Of a DNA stretch of 64,000 bases, positions 27,101-33,900 are shown in pieces. The translations under genes and the position numbers were made by a program. Under the pieces are notes generated by a model, which was not told the origin of the DNA, made no database searches, and was given only the letters and a program-made list of their open reading frames with translations. The stretch's first letter is position 1. Every line of letters starts with the position of its first letter. Origin of the DNA: Taklimakanibacter albus (GTDB lineage Bacteria > Pseudomonadota > Alphaproteobacteria > Rhizobiales > Aestuariivirgaceae); NCBI RefSeq assembly GCF_016595235.1, contig NZ_JAENHL010000008.1, positions 952,624 to 1,016,623 of the forward strand, written 5' to 3'.

Positions 27101-27945
27101 TCCGCGACTTGGTGATTGCCATCGCGCGCAGGCCTGGCGGATTCCCGGTCGGTCTTGAGGTAATCTCGATGCGCTTGTATTCGGACCGCAGTGACAAGCG
27201 CCAGCCGTTGCCGGAGGTCTGCGAAGCGGGTCGCTTTGTGCTCAATGCATTTGAATTCCACGGAAAGGATAACCACACGACGCGGGAGGATCACGAGCTT
27301 GGCGTCGTCGTCATGGCTTCGTTGGCCGGAGAGGAAGGTGCTCCCATTGCGAAGGCGCTTTGCCGCAAGCTCTTGGTTGCCGCAGCGAATCACGATGTCA
27401 GCGGATACGACTACGACGATCTTGTGAAGGCTCTGCTGGAGATCCACCCGTTCGCCATCCTTGATGAGCTGTTCTCCGGCGATGCGAAGTCACAACGGGC
27501 GAGCGTACGCCTTCTTAACAATCTTCTGCATTTTCGCAAGAACGTCATGGATGCGTTGCCCGATGATATCGCAGTTATGTGGTGCGACCGAGATCCTGCA
27601 TTGCGCTATCCGCTCGCCGCATCCGTGGTCTTACTCTTCAAGCGGCCGAAGGAGGGCGAGCCCCACGAATGGACACCGCTCGCGAGGAGGCTACTTGAGA
27701 AAGCGCCGGACCCGCGCCACGTGCTAAATGAAATCGTCAATCGCCTCCGTCCCTCAAGCTGGAGTGGCTCGCTTGCGACCAAGCTCGAGGGGCGACTCAA
27801 GCTCCTGAACAACCTGCCTGGGGCCGATACCCCTGTCCTAGCCGAGGCGATGGCCGAGGCGAAAAGAAAACTAGAAGCGTACGTCGATGCCCAGCGCCGA
27901 ATCGAGCGGGAAGAAGACCGCGCGCATAACAACCGGTTCGAATGA
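24124..27945 (+). CDS. Predicted anti-phage STAND NTPase with N-terminal PD-(D/E)XK-like nuclease (Avs-like layout)
   Basis: A 1273-residue multidomain protein. Residues ~15-180 look like a restriction-endonuclease fold: Glu26/Glu28, KDGGLDVRV with Asp53 and GFQVKK with Gln76-x-Lys78, the Q-x-K variant of the Mrr-type site. Residues ~215-390 form a P-loop NTPase: Walker A GLSGVGKTR (239-247), Walker B AILVVDNC (Asp299) and a GxP-like FSGGNARVA (~372-380) followed by a winged-helix-like segment. The remaining ~850 residues are helical repeat-like with an acidic run (DDFDDDEDDDE, ~818-828). Nuclease + STAND ATPase + long helical sensor is the plan of Avs defence proteins. GC is lower than in core genes. 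Function is inferred, not shown. Confidence 0.7.
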   Translation: MFEITGDDIAALSDADLRTLIGLLCEAEMRRRKLPTSAITYGGNQDAKDGGLDVRVALPVGTEIEGFVPKPASGFQVKKPDLPRAEILKEMIPKGGVRPVILELAAAGGAYIIVSSTGSTSDSALTDRRSAMAEAIRGTPAEGKLALDFYDRNRTATWVRDHPGQIPWVRAQIGKAMPGWQSYGSWSLAPAGVDASYLADDLARIRTSDKDGEGVSAIEGINRIRKVLALPGNVVRLVGLSGVGKTRLAEALFDAGVGEDALDPSLAIYSNEADEPGPPPAGLASDLIAGQTRAILVVDNCTPELHRRLSEIARSNGSTISVLTIEYDIREDQPEGTDVFVLETSSVPLIEKLLKRRYPHLSQIDAHTVAEFSGGNARVAMALASRIEKTEAVAGLSEEELFKRLFQQRHDPDPSLLLTAQACSLVYSFDGETLDGDEAELPVLGSLIGKSTEEMYAGVAELKQRDLVQTRAKWRAVLPHAIANRLAKRALNAVAPARVNSVLVDNASERLLRSFSRRLGYLDDSKEAQAIVKAWVAPNGLLGDLANFTELGRAMFTNVAPVAPKAVLLALENALSVADEATLLRCTHFVRLLRSLAYDSAFFERALALLVKFVALSTGDDKDNDATGVVKSLFHIVLSGTHAPVEIRVKAVEALMTSKDEAMRHLGVKALESLMKTDHFSSHYEFDFGARSRDYGYYPPTGADVRAWFDTVLKLAGKFALSDSPVVGEVQKAIARKFRGLWTHSGRADELDQLSRAIAAMSFWRDGWIAARQTRVYDGKGMVPELRDRLTELEEFLRPKDIVSKVRGLVIGARAGGLDLDDFDDDEDDDESGSTARYAERAARSATAMRELGHDVAADNGTFKTVLPELMAGDTRTSSFGEALAEATENPRAMWDAIVAQFAATKNASPQLLRGFISGLQKRDAALADVVLDEALEHPAFAAWFPILQASAQLDERALGRLHRALALGKAQIANYQCLAYGRVSDNVPGPEFRDLVIAIARRPGGFPVGLEVISMRLYSDRSDKRQPLPEVCEAGRFVLNAFEFHGKDNHTTREDHELGVVVMASLAGEEGAPIAKALCRKLLVAAANHDVSGYDYDDLVKALLEIHPFAILDELFSGDAKSQRASVRLLNNLLHFRKNVMDALPDDIAVMWCDRDPALRYPLAASVVLLFKRPKEGEPHEWTPLARRLLEKAPDPRHVLNEIVNRLRPSSWSGSLATKLEGRLKLLNNLPGADTPVLAEAMAEAKRKLEAYVDAQRRIEREEDRAHNNRFE

Positions 27946-27980
27946 GAAGGCCTAGGATGAGGCGTTCGATCATTCTGGGA

Positions 27981-27994
27981 TTCGGTGACAGTGC
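27981..27994 (+). repeat. One end of the island repeat family (copy E, truncated)
   Basis: TTCGGTGACAGTGC, identical to 14 bases of the inverted end of copies A-D. It stops where the IS3-like sequence begins (GGGCTGCACCCC), so the element was probably cut by that insertion. It lies 36 bases after the STAND gene. Confidence 0.6.
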
Positions 27995-28655
27995 TGGGCT
28001 GCACCCCTTGAATGAGACACGGCAATTTCGGTTACAGGTAGTCCAAGGAGGATAGCCTGTGCTGAAGAGAAGCAGCAAGTCCAAGAGCGGCCAGTACCCG
28101 GTAGCGTTCAAATTGAAGGCCATAAAGCGGGTCGAGCGTGGTGAGGGCGTTCTGCCTGTGGCGCGCGATCTGGGTGTGACGCGCAAAGCGCTGCATGACT
28201 GGGTGAGAGCCTACAAAGCTCTTGGCCCAGAAGGCCTCAACCGCAAGCGCGGGCCGAAGCCCGGACGCAGGCGGTTGAAGCCGGTACCGGATGTTCCGAT
28301 AGGTGAAGGCCGGGGAGCTTTGGCGGTTGCGCATCATCGTATCGCTGAGCTTGAACGGGTGATCGGCCGCCAGCAACTGGAACTCGATTTTTTTTCGACA
28401 AGCCTTGCGTGCCATGGACGGGAAGGCCACGCAAGGCAGACGCGGACCCGCCTCGCCGAAGTCGTCAAAGAGATGATCGCAACGAACCCCACTCATGAGG
28501 CTGGCCATCTGTGTCGGCTCGCGGGCCTCTCGCGTGCGACCTACTACAGGCACCTTGAGCGTACTGCCCCCAACGAGCTCGATCATGATCTCCAGGAGGC
28601 CATCCAGCACATCTCACGTCAGAGAAGCATCTGAGCTACGTCCGCGTCGGCTTTT
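27995..28655 (+). mobile_element. IS3-like insertion sequence remnant
   Basis: The left end appears to be near the GCTGCACCCCTT stretch; a fused orfA and the start of orfB are present but the right two thirds of orfB and the right end are missing. The break falls about 28620-28655, just before the low-GC lipoprotein gene. With no complete transposase the element is inactive on its own. Confidence 0.65.
28059..28634 (+). pseudogene. Transposase OrfA fused to truncated OrfB (IS3-type)
   Basis: A GTG start with a perfect AAGGAGG site. Residues 1-110 are a typical OrfA: helix-turn-helix VARDLGVTRKALHDWVRAY, the NRKRGPKPGRRR linker and the leucine zipper ELERVIGRQQLELDFF. At a run of eight T (28388-28395) the frame runs on into OrfB, here read as EAGHLCRLAGLSRATYYRHLE. 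With seven T, OrfA would end normally as FFRQALRAMDGKATQGRR and stop. The 8T run is either a slippage site or a one-base insertion. OrfB ends after about 45 residues at QHISRQRSI, before any DDE catalytic residue, so it cannot transpose. Confidence 0.75.
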
Positions 28656-29097
28656 AGTTTGCCTTTGGTATTTTGATTTCACCCTTGTTTTCCATCATCC
28701 ATTCTCCAAATTGATCCAGTTTGATGGATCCGCCTATCTCTGCAGCGACAGCTCCAGTGCCCGATTCTAGGTTCTGCAGTCGTTGTCGAAGCCCTTCGAT
28801 GAACTCGCGTTTCCAGTGTTGTTTCAATTCCGGATGAACTTTGTCCAATACATCGTCCTGTACCACCTGCGCATATTCGTATGCCGATCGCAGATTCACA
28901 ATGATTGGCTGTATTTGCTCCCTAGAAACAATTAAGCCATTGTCATTCTGGATACGATTGGCTTCGTTAAAGGCGTTCCAAGCATTCAGTATATTACGCG
29001 CATTTGAACGTTGCTCTTGTGTCCAGCTTTCGTTGTCAGAACAAGCTGCAATGAGCAAAAGAAATGCGAGAAAGAATGTGTTTAGTATAGGTCTCAT
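28654..29097 (-). CDS. Low-GC lipoprotein, function unknown
   Basis: A 147-residue protein with a lipoprotein signal: hydrophobic LNTFFLAFLLLIAAC with the lipid-bearing Cys at 19. The rest is mostly helical and charged (EQRSNARNILNAWNAFNEA, EFIEGLRQRLQNLE). Position +2 is Ser, so outer-membrane sorting is likely if the usual rule holds. Base composition is far lower in GC than neighbouring core genes, a mark of recent transfer. It lies between the IS remnant and repeat copy A and has no recognised domain. Confidence 0.65.
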   Translation of the reverse strand: MRPILNTFFLAFLLLIAACSDNESWTQEQRSNARNILNAWNAFNEANRIQNDNGLIVSREQIQPIIVNLRSAYEYAQVVQDDVLDKVHPELKQHWKREFIEGLRQRLQNLESGTGAVAAEIGGSIKLDQFGEWMMENKGEIKIPKAN

Positions 29098-29134
29098 AAT
29101 TCGCCTCTAAACTGAGCGATACAATATACCAAAG

Positions 29135-29219
29135 TTTCGGTGACAGCGCATTTAATTGCCACGCCGCAGAGTGAATGCTCAGGGGGGAGGCGCCAAGATT
29201 AAGTGCACTGTCACCGAAA
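29135..29219 (+). repeat. Island repeat, copy A (85 bp, inverted ends)
   Basis: Left end TTTCGGTGACAGCGCA and right end TGCACTGTCACCGAAA are inverted complements with one mismatch; the interior reads TTTAATTGCCACGCCGCAGA and on to CGCCAAGATTA. Copies B, C and D share ends and interior in the same orientation. It has MITE- or REP-like features and no coding capacity. Confidence 0.8.
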
Positions 29220-29271
29220 TTCGAAATTCTGTCAGAAATTCTCGTCACCGAAATTCTGTCACCGAAATTTC
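29220..29271 (+). repeat. Tandem extra right ends next to copy A
   Basis: Immediately after copy A the words GTCACCGAAATTCTG and TGTCACCGAAATTT repeat the right-end sequence two more times with degenerate spacers. This looks like nested or repeated insertion, or like partial duplication of the right end. Confidence 0.55.
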
Positions 29272-29376
29272 CAGGATTGAAGATGCGATCATTGCGCGGA
29301 TGAGTGCCGCCCCTGACGCGTCGACAGACGACAACACGTTGCGTCGGTAGTTGAAGCACCACATCATCCACCCGCC

Positions 29377-30426
29377 ATGCCCGCCAACAAATCCCAACAC
29401 TTCGTACCCCGTTGCTACCTCCGTGCCTTCTGTGCGGACGATGAAGGCGCGGCAATCAATGTGTTCAATATGGCTCGCGAGCTGCTGATACAGGCGGCAC
29501 CGGCTAAGGGGCAGTGCGCTAAGCCTTATTTCTACGGGCGCGACGGCGAACTGGAACGGGCGCTGCAAGAGCCCGAAGGTGAATACGGCGAGATCATGCG
29601 GCGCGTCGTCAACGATCCCCATGCGGCGACATGGACAGACATCTCGACCCTAAGCGGCTTCATGCTCTTGCAGTCCTACAGGAGCGCCGCATGGATCGAG
29701 GGCGAAATCCGGCTAGCCGAGGCGGAACGCGCGATGGTGGCCGACGAGGCCACGCCGGAGCTGCTGGAAAGCCTTGTTGTGACCCACGAAATGGCCCTTC
29801 AGCTAGCACTGAGCGCCTTCAGAAACAGCATCGAAAGTACGGCTCACCTCCAGACGCGGATTGTACTCAATCGAACGGTGATGCCGTTCTTCACGTCCGA
29901 CGATCCGGTGGTCTATACTAACCGCTTCCACCTGCAAAAGAACGTGTTGGGGGGCGCCGGCATCGGTAGTCCGGGTGCCATGCTCCTGATGCCGCTAACA
30001 CCCCGCTTTCTGCTCTTGTCTTTTGATCCGGCTATCTACCGCCTCGAGAAACTTTTGGGGAAACTCGGCGTCATCGACCGTGTTTCGGACGTGGCCGCCT
30101 TTAACGACCTGCAGGCGGTGCGTGGCCATGCCAATCTCTATTTCCGGGACTGGAACGACCGTGCGCTGGTCGCGTCGATGTACGAAAAGGCCAAGCCGCG
30201 CCGCAGGGAGACATGGTTTGACGTGGAGACCCTGCAGGAGACCGAGGCCGGTAGCAATACCTTCGTGGCCGTAGCGGGCCGCTGGGTCCACCACCCTGGA
30301 CGCAGGGAAATGCTTCATACGCAACGCAACATACCCGCGCCCGCCACCTGGCCTTCGCTGCTAACCTACACCGAGCACGCGCGCCGCGCCAGACGCGGCG
30401 TCGACCAGGCTAGTCTGTGGGAATAA
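29377..30426 (+). CDS. DUF4238 domain protein
   Basis: A 349-residue protein starting NKSQHFVPRCYLRAFCADD, the hallmark N-terminus of DUF4238, with the later block MPFFTSDDPVVYTNRF and LLMPLTPRFLLLSF also typical. The His and Arg in QHFVPR and the Ser-Asp-Asp pair are conserved in the family and may be catalytic, but no activity is established. No signal peptide or membrane helix. It is flanked on both sides by copies of the island repeat, so it is a single-gene cassette. Family members are scattered among mobile and accessory regions; a role in defence is possible but unproven. Confidence 0.82.
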   Translation: MPANKSQHFVPRCYLRAFCADDEGAAINVFNMARELLIQAAPAKGQCAKPYFYGRDGELERALQEPEGEYGEIMRRVVNDPHAATWTDISTLSGFMLLQSYRSAAWIEGEIRLAEAERAMVADEATPELLESLVVTHEMALQLALSAFRNSIESTAHLQTRIVLNRTVMPFFTSDDPVVYTNRFHLQKNVLGGAGIGSPGAMLLMPLTPRFLLLSFDPAIYRLEKLLGKLGVIDRVSDVAAFNDLQAVRGHANLYFRDWNDRALVASMYEKAKPRRRETWFDVETLQETEAGSNTFVAVAGRWVHHPGRREMLHTQRNIPAPATWPSLLTYTEHARRARRGVDQASLWE

Positions 30427-30726
30427 TCCTGCAGGTGGGAGGCCACGTGAAAGACCATTATCGATTTCGGTAACAGTGCATTTAATGTCAGTCCGGAGAA
30501 TGAATGCCTAGGGCATGCACCAAGATTAGATGGCACTGTCACTGAAAAAGCGAATAGCTTGGTTCGCGGTGTCTTCTAGCTTGTGACATTAAGAACACAC
30601 GATTATATCGGTCGACGCGATCGCTACAAGTCCCGATGGCCATCGTGAATTCTGTCGGCGCGCCACTGAACTTATGCGCGTCCTCAGGTCTTTCACGCGT
30701 AAGGAACGCAGGGTGTTTCCGGATCC
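30427..30726. other. Intergenic stretch with repeat copy B, otherwise empty
   Basis: Three hundred bases between the DUF4238 gene and the convergent small gene. Apart from repeat copy B no gene, RNA or clear terminator is seen. Composition is moderate in GC and no frame is open beyond a few dozen codons. Confidence 0.5.
30465..30547 (+). repeat. Island repeat, copy B (83 bp)
   Basis: Ends TTTCGGTAACAGTGCA and GGCACTGTCACTGAAA with a more diverged interior (TTTAATGTCAGTCCGGAG, then ATGCACCAAGATTAGA). Same orientation as copies A, C and D, but with more changes, so it is likely older. Confidence 0.75.
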
Positions 30727-31140
30727 CTATTCACCTGTTCCACGGAGTTCACCAATGCTTTCGGCCATCAAAGAGGCCATCTCTTGTCTCGCTTTAAGGT
30801 CACTATATGGCTTCGACCATATTTCACGATAGTCACCCCTGCCCCAATCTTTTTTCGCATCCCATTCAACTATCTTGAGATCGGCCGGTACGTTGTCAGC
30901 GAATTGTACAACAGCAAATGACCTCCTGATCAGACCACCGTTCCTCGCTGAAGTTGTATTGATGTTGGCTTCAACATTCTGAACAGACGAATAAAGATCA
31001 ATACTTGCATTGTTTGTGCGCTGCCTTCCTCCCTCCTTGACCCGAAAATCCTTGGGATCCATTTTGGAGATTCGGCAGGCAAGGGCGACAATCCCCTCCA
31101 ACGTAGCTCGCGCCTCTGCTGCTGTCAGCTTCTCCGGCAT
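30727..31140 (-). CDS. Unknown protein of 137 residues
   Basis: A soluble protein with no recognised family. The start (MPEKLTAAEARATLEGIVAL) is helical and the remainder mixed, with SIDLYSSVQNVEANINTTS and IRRSFAVVQFADNVPADLKI suggesting a small alpha/beta fold. A good ribosome site (AGGAGA) precedes the ATG. It sits between repeat copies B and C as a one-gene cassette and is transcribed toward copy B. No signal peptide. Possibly a defence- or stress-linked accessory gene, but nothing in the sequence proves this. Confidence 0.55.
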   Translation of the reverse strand: MPEKLTAAEARATLEGIVALACRISKMDPKDFRVKEGGRQRTNNASIDLYSSVQNVEANINTTSARNGGLIRRSFAVVQFADNVPADLKIVEWDAKKDWGRGDYREIWSKPYSDLKARQEMASLMAESIGELRGTGE

Positions 31141-31185
31141 ATGTATCTCCTATCCGTTTGTCGCTTGAGACAGTATCACGAGGCG

Positions 31186-31340
31186 GATTTCCGTGACACG
31201 AATTTCGCTGACAGCACGGATTTCGGTGACAGTGCATTTAATTGCCAGGCCGCAGAGTAAATATCGGGGGGTGCCAAGATTAGTGCACTGTCACCGAAAT
31301 CCCGGGGGACGCGCCAAGATTGATGCACTGTCACCGAAAT
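31186..31340 (+). repeat. Island repeat, copy C, with stacked partial ends
   Basis: A core copy spans 31221-31299 (TTTCGGTGACAGTGCA to TGCACTGTCACCGAAA). On the left two degraded left ends precede it (ATTTCCGTGACAC at about 31187 and AATTTCGCTGACAGCACGG at 31201); on the right an extra right half (CGCCAAGATTGATGCACTGTC and on to 31340) follows. The arrangement suggests repeated insertion or slippage at the same spot. Confidence 0.75.
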
Positions 31341-31357
31341 TGACTGCCTTCGCTCCG

Positions 31358-32158
31358 TCAGCTGAGCAGGAATTCGCGGATTTGTCCGGCGACCGGTTCC
31401 GGCGCCGCCCAGAACGCACCGTGATCCTGGCCGGGCAGTGTCAGCACCGTGACCTTCGGCAGGAGCGCGGCCAGCGCGTCGGCGCCCGCGCGGAAATAGG
31501 GCTCGCTGTTGCCGCCGACGGCGACTGCAATCGGTGCGTCGATTGACCAACGGTCGGCGGGTAGGGGTTTGCCGTCCATAAGTCCCTGAAGAATTCGCCC
31601 CTCGTAAGCGAAGGTATGGGCGTAACGCGCCATCTCATTCCAGGACGGGTCCTGCTTCATCGACTCGATATACTCGGCGGGAACGCCGATCATATCCGTC
31701 ATCACATATTCGACGGCCTCGCTGCGCTTGTCCGCCGCAACAAGCTCTTCCACATGATCGACATAGTCGGCGGGAGCTGGCGGCCGAGACTCATCAACGA
31801 TGAACGGTGGCTCGTAAAGGTAGAGTCCCGTCACTCTGTTGCCGAGCGCGCTCGCCGCGTCGAGCGCGATCGCACAGCCGCCGGAACCGCTAGTCAAGGC
31901 CGCTGAGCCGCCTGCAATTTCTATAAGAGCGGCGATATCCTCGATTTCGCGGGCGGGGTTGTAGGGCTGTGGGTCACCGCTGCCGCCGCGGCCCCGGCGA
32001 TCGAAACTGATCACCGTGAAGTGCTCCGACAGGATCTTGGTCAGGCCGGCGACACCAGTGTGATCCTCGGCGACGTTGCTGATCACGATGATCGCCGGGC
32101 CGGAGCCGGTCTTCTCGTAGGCGATCGTGGTGCCGTCGGCGGAGGTGATGGTCTGCAT
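31358..32158 (-). CDS. Alpha/beta hydrolase
   Basis: A 266-residue hydrolase of the alpha/beta fold. Landmarks are FTVISFDRRGRGGSGDPQPY after strand 4, a nucleophile elbow TSGSGGCAIALDAA (Ser in S-G-S-G-G), YLYEPPFI and the catalytic His in LPGQDHGAFWAAPEPV. The frame is open far upstream, but ATG 32158 gives the family start MQTITSADGTTIAYEKTGSG. It overlaps the stop of a truncated upstream gene remnant (TAATG), so it was once the second gene of an operon. Substrate unknown; the type is usual for ester or lactone hydrolysis. Confidence 0.82.
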   Translation of the reverse strand: MQTITSADGTTIAYEKTGSGPAIIVISNVAEDHTGVAGLTKILSEHFTVISFDRRGRGGSGDPQPYNPAREIEDIAALIEIAGGSAALTSGSGGCAIALDAASALGNRVTGLYLYEPPFIVDESRPPAPADYVDHVEELVAADKRSEAVEYVMTDMIGVPAEYIESMKQDPSWNEMARYAHTFAYEGRILQGLMDGKPLPADRWSIDAPIAVAVGGNSEPYFRAGADALAALLPKVTVLTLPGQDHGAFWAAPEPVAGQIREFLLS

Positions 32159-32244
32159 TATCGTGTTTCCCTGAGGTGTTCGAGCAGGTTGCCGAGACGG
32201 TCGAGGGCCTCGGCATAGCTCGACCGTAACTGCCACGCAGAATA
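32158..32244 (-). pseudogene. C-terminal remnant of a gene once coupled to the hydrolase
   Basis: In frame and ending with TAA that overlaps the hydrolase ATG, the sequence reads SAWQLRSSYAEALDRLGNLL and then EHLRETR. It looks like the end of a helical or SRPBCC-type protein. Its upstream part is replaced by repeat copy D at 32245, so the repeat insertion or a linked deletion removed the body of the gene. Confidence 0.55.
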
Positions 32245-32300
32245 TTTCTGTGACAGCGCATTTAATTGCCACGCCGCAGAGGGAATACCTAGGGTAATGC
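32245..32300 (+). repeat. Island repeat, copy D (right end missing)
   Basis: TTTCTGTGACAGCGCA followed by the shared interior TTTAATTGCCACGCCGCAGA and AATACCTAGGG; the right inverted end is absent and the MFS stop codon follows at 32302. It separates the hydrolase/remnant from the MFS gene. Confidence 0.7.
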
Positions 32301-32301
32301 G

Positions 32302-33807
32302 TCAAGCACGAGCCGGCTTTGCGAAGCCGAATATCAAGAAGCTGATTCCGGCCAGAATCCAGACTCCTACTCCGCCGTAGAGCAAGACCCAACCGAAACC
32401 GTCCACAAGGGCCGCATGAATGATGGCGCCGGATATGTTCTGCTCGGGCGAAATGACCGCGCCGGCGGCGATCTTTTCCGCCAGCGGCCGCAACAATGCG
32501 GCGTCGGTGACGCCGGGAAGCGTACCTCTCAGCGAGGCTTGAACGCCTTCGACCAGGATGAACCCCATAAGCGCGATGTTGAGCGTGAGTGAGACCATCC
32601 GCGCGCTCATATCGATGCCGGACGCCATACCCGCGCGGTCGCTTGAAACCGAGCCGGTCGTCGTGTTGGTGACCGGGGTATTGGTCAGGCCGAGGCCAAT
32701 CCCGGCGAGCAGGCACCCAGGCAGCATCGTCAACCAATCTGCGTGCGCAGCAGCGCTGCCAAACTTCATCAGAATGAAGCCGACGCCGATCGTGAACAGT
32801 CCGGCCGGAATGACGAGACCGGGCCGGTAGCGCAACGAAAGCCGTTCTCCCAAAGGCGGCATCACAAGCGTCGGCAGCGTGTAGGCGAGCAATGCGAGAC
32901 CGGCGGAGACGCTGTCATAACCAAGCCCGGCCTGGAACCAGATCGGGAGATAGATCATGAAAGGCCAGTAGCTGAGGTTCATCGCGGCCGAGCCGATGAT
33001 CGCACCCGAAAAAGGACGGACACGGAATACCGAGAAGTCGAACATCGGTCGCCGGCTGACCTTCTCGGCGATGAGGAAGGCGATGAGGCTCGCGATGGAG
33101 GCGCCGAGGATCGCCAAGGCACCCGGGCTGGCGAAGCCGAGATCCGGTCCCTGCGTGATGTAGAAAACCAGACAGAAGACGGACAGCGACAGCGTCAGGA
33201 TGCCAGCAATATCGAGGCTGCCGGCCTTCGGGTCCTTCGATTCATGAACGCCGCTCGCGGTGAGCACGAGTGCCAGGACCGCAAACAGCACGTGGATGAG
33301 AAACACCCACTCCCAGCTCGAAACCGCGACGATCGCGCCACCGATGATCGGCCCGAAGCCCAGACCAATGCCGAAGACGATCCCCCACCAGCCCCATGCG
33401 ATCGCGCGCTCCCGTCCGCCCTGGAATTCATGCGAGAGCACGGCAATCTGACAGATCAGCATCGCGCCACCACTCATGCCTTGAAGAAACCGGGCGATGA
33501 TCAGCGTCGAGACGCTCTCAGCCACGCCGCAGATCAGTGACGTCAGGCCGAACGCTGCGATGGAGATTAGGAAAATGCGCTTGCGTCCGTAACGATCGGC
33601 CAGCGTTCCCGTCGCCATCAACACGGTCGTCACCGCGATGGTGTAGGCGTTCATGATCCACTGGAGCTGCTTGAAGTCCGCCTGCAACACCCGCTCCAGC
33701 GTCGGCAGGATCGAGGGAATGCTGGAGATCTCCAGTCCAAACATCAGGCACGCCAGGCATACGGCGACCAATACGACGACGCCTCGACGGCTCAGTGCAG
33801 AGTGCAT
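32302..33807 (-). CDS. MFS drug:H+ antiporter, DHA2 (EmrB/QacA) type
   Basis: A 501-residue protein with about 14 membrane helices, the layout of the DHA2 branch. Conserved pieces are GTLADRYGRKRIFLISIAAF after helix 2, the RFLQGMSGGAML helix-4 motif and GFGPIIGGAIVAVSSWEWVF (motif C-like). It exports hydrophobic compounds with proton exchange. It is divergent from the LysR gene at 33901, which probably controls it. Its 3' end touches repeat copy D. The substrate cannot be told. Confidence 0.9.
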   Translation of the reverse strand: MHSALSRRGVVVLVAVCLACLMFGLEISSIPSILPTLERVLQADFKQLQWIMNAYTIAVTTVLMATGTLADRYGRKRIFLISIAAFGLTSLICGVAESVSTLIIARFLQGMSGGAMLICQIAVLSHEFQGGRERAIAWGWWGIVFGIGLGFGPIIGGAIVAVSSWEWVFLIHVLFAVLALVLTASGVHESKDPKAGSLDIAGILTLSLSVFCLVFYITQGPDLGFASPGALAILGASIASLIAFLIAEKVSRRPMFDFSVFRVRPFSGAIIGSAAMNLSYWPFMIYLPIWFQAGLGYDSVSAGLALLAYTLPTLVMPPLGERLSLRYRPGLVIPAGLFTIGVGFILMKFGSAAAHADWLTMLPGCLLAGIGLGLTNTPVTNTTTGSVSSDRAGMASGIDMSARMVSLTLNIALMGFILVEGVQASLRGTLPGVTDAALLRPLAEKIAAGAVISPEQNISGAIIHAALVDGFGWVLLYGGVGVWILAGISFLIFGFAKPARA

Positions 33808-33900
33808 AGTTTCGGCCTTTCAACATAATGGAGTGAAACTAGGCCCCGCTTGATCATTTTAGAATTGGGTGATTGACTATATCTGAGACAACAAATCAGG

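Noticed and set aside
27981-32300. The island repeats as integron attC sites with gene cassettes
   Set aside because: They separate single genes and share orientation, but lack GTTRRRY/RYYYAAC core sites, and neighbouring genes are not all in one direction; no integron integrase is present.
23666-32300. An att duplication of the tRNA-Arg 3' end
   Set aside because: No second copy of the GGTTCGAATCC...GGGCGC end was found downstream by eye, so no attachment site is claimed.
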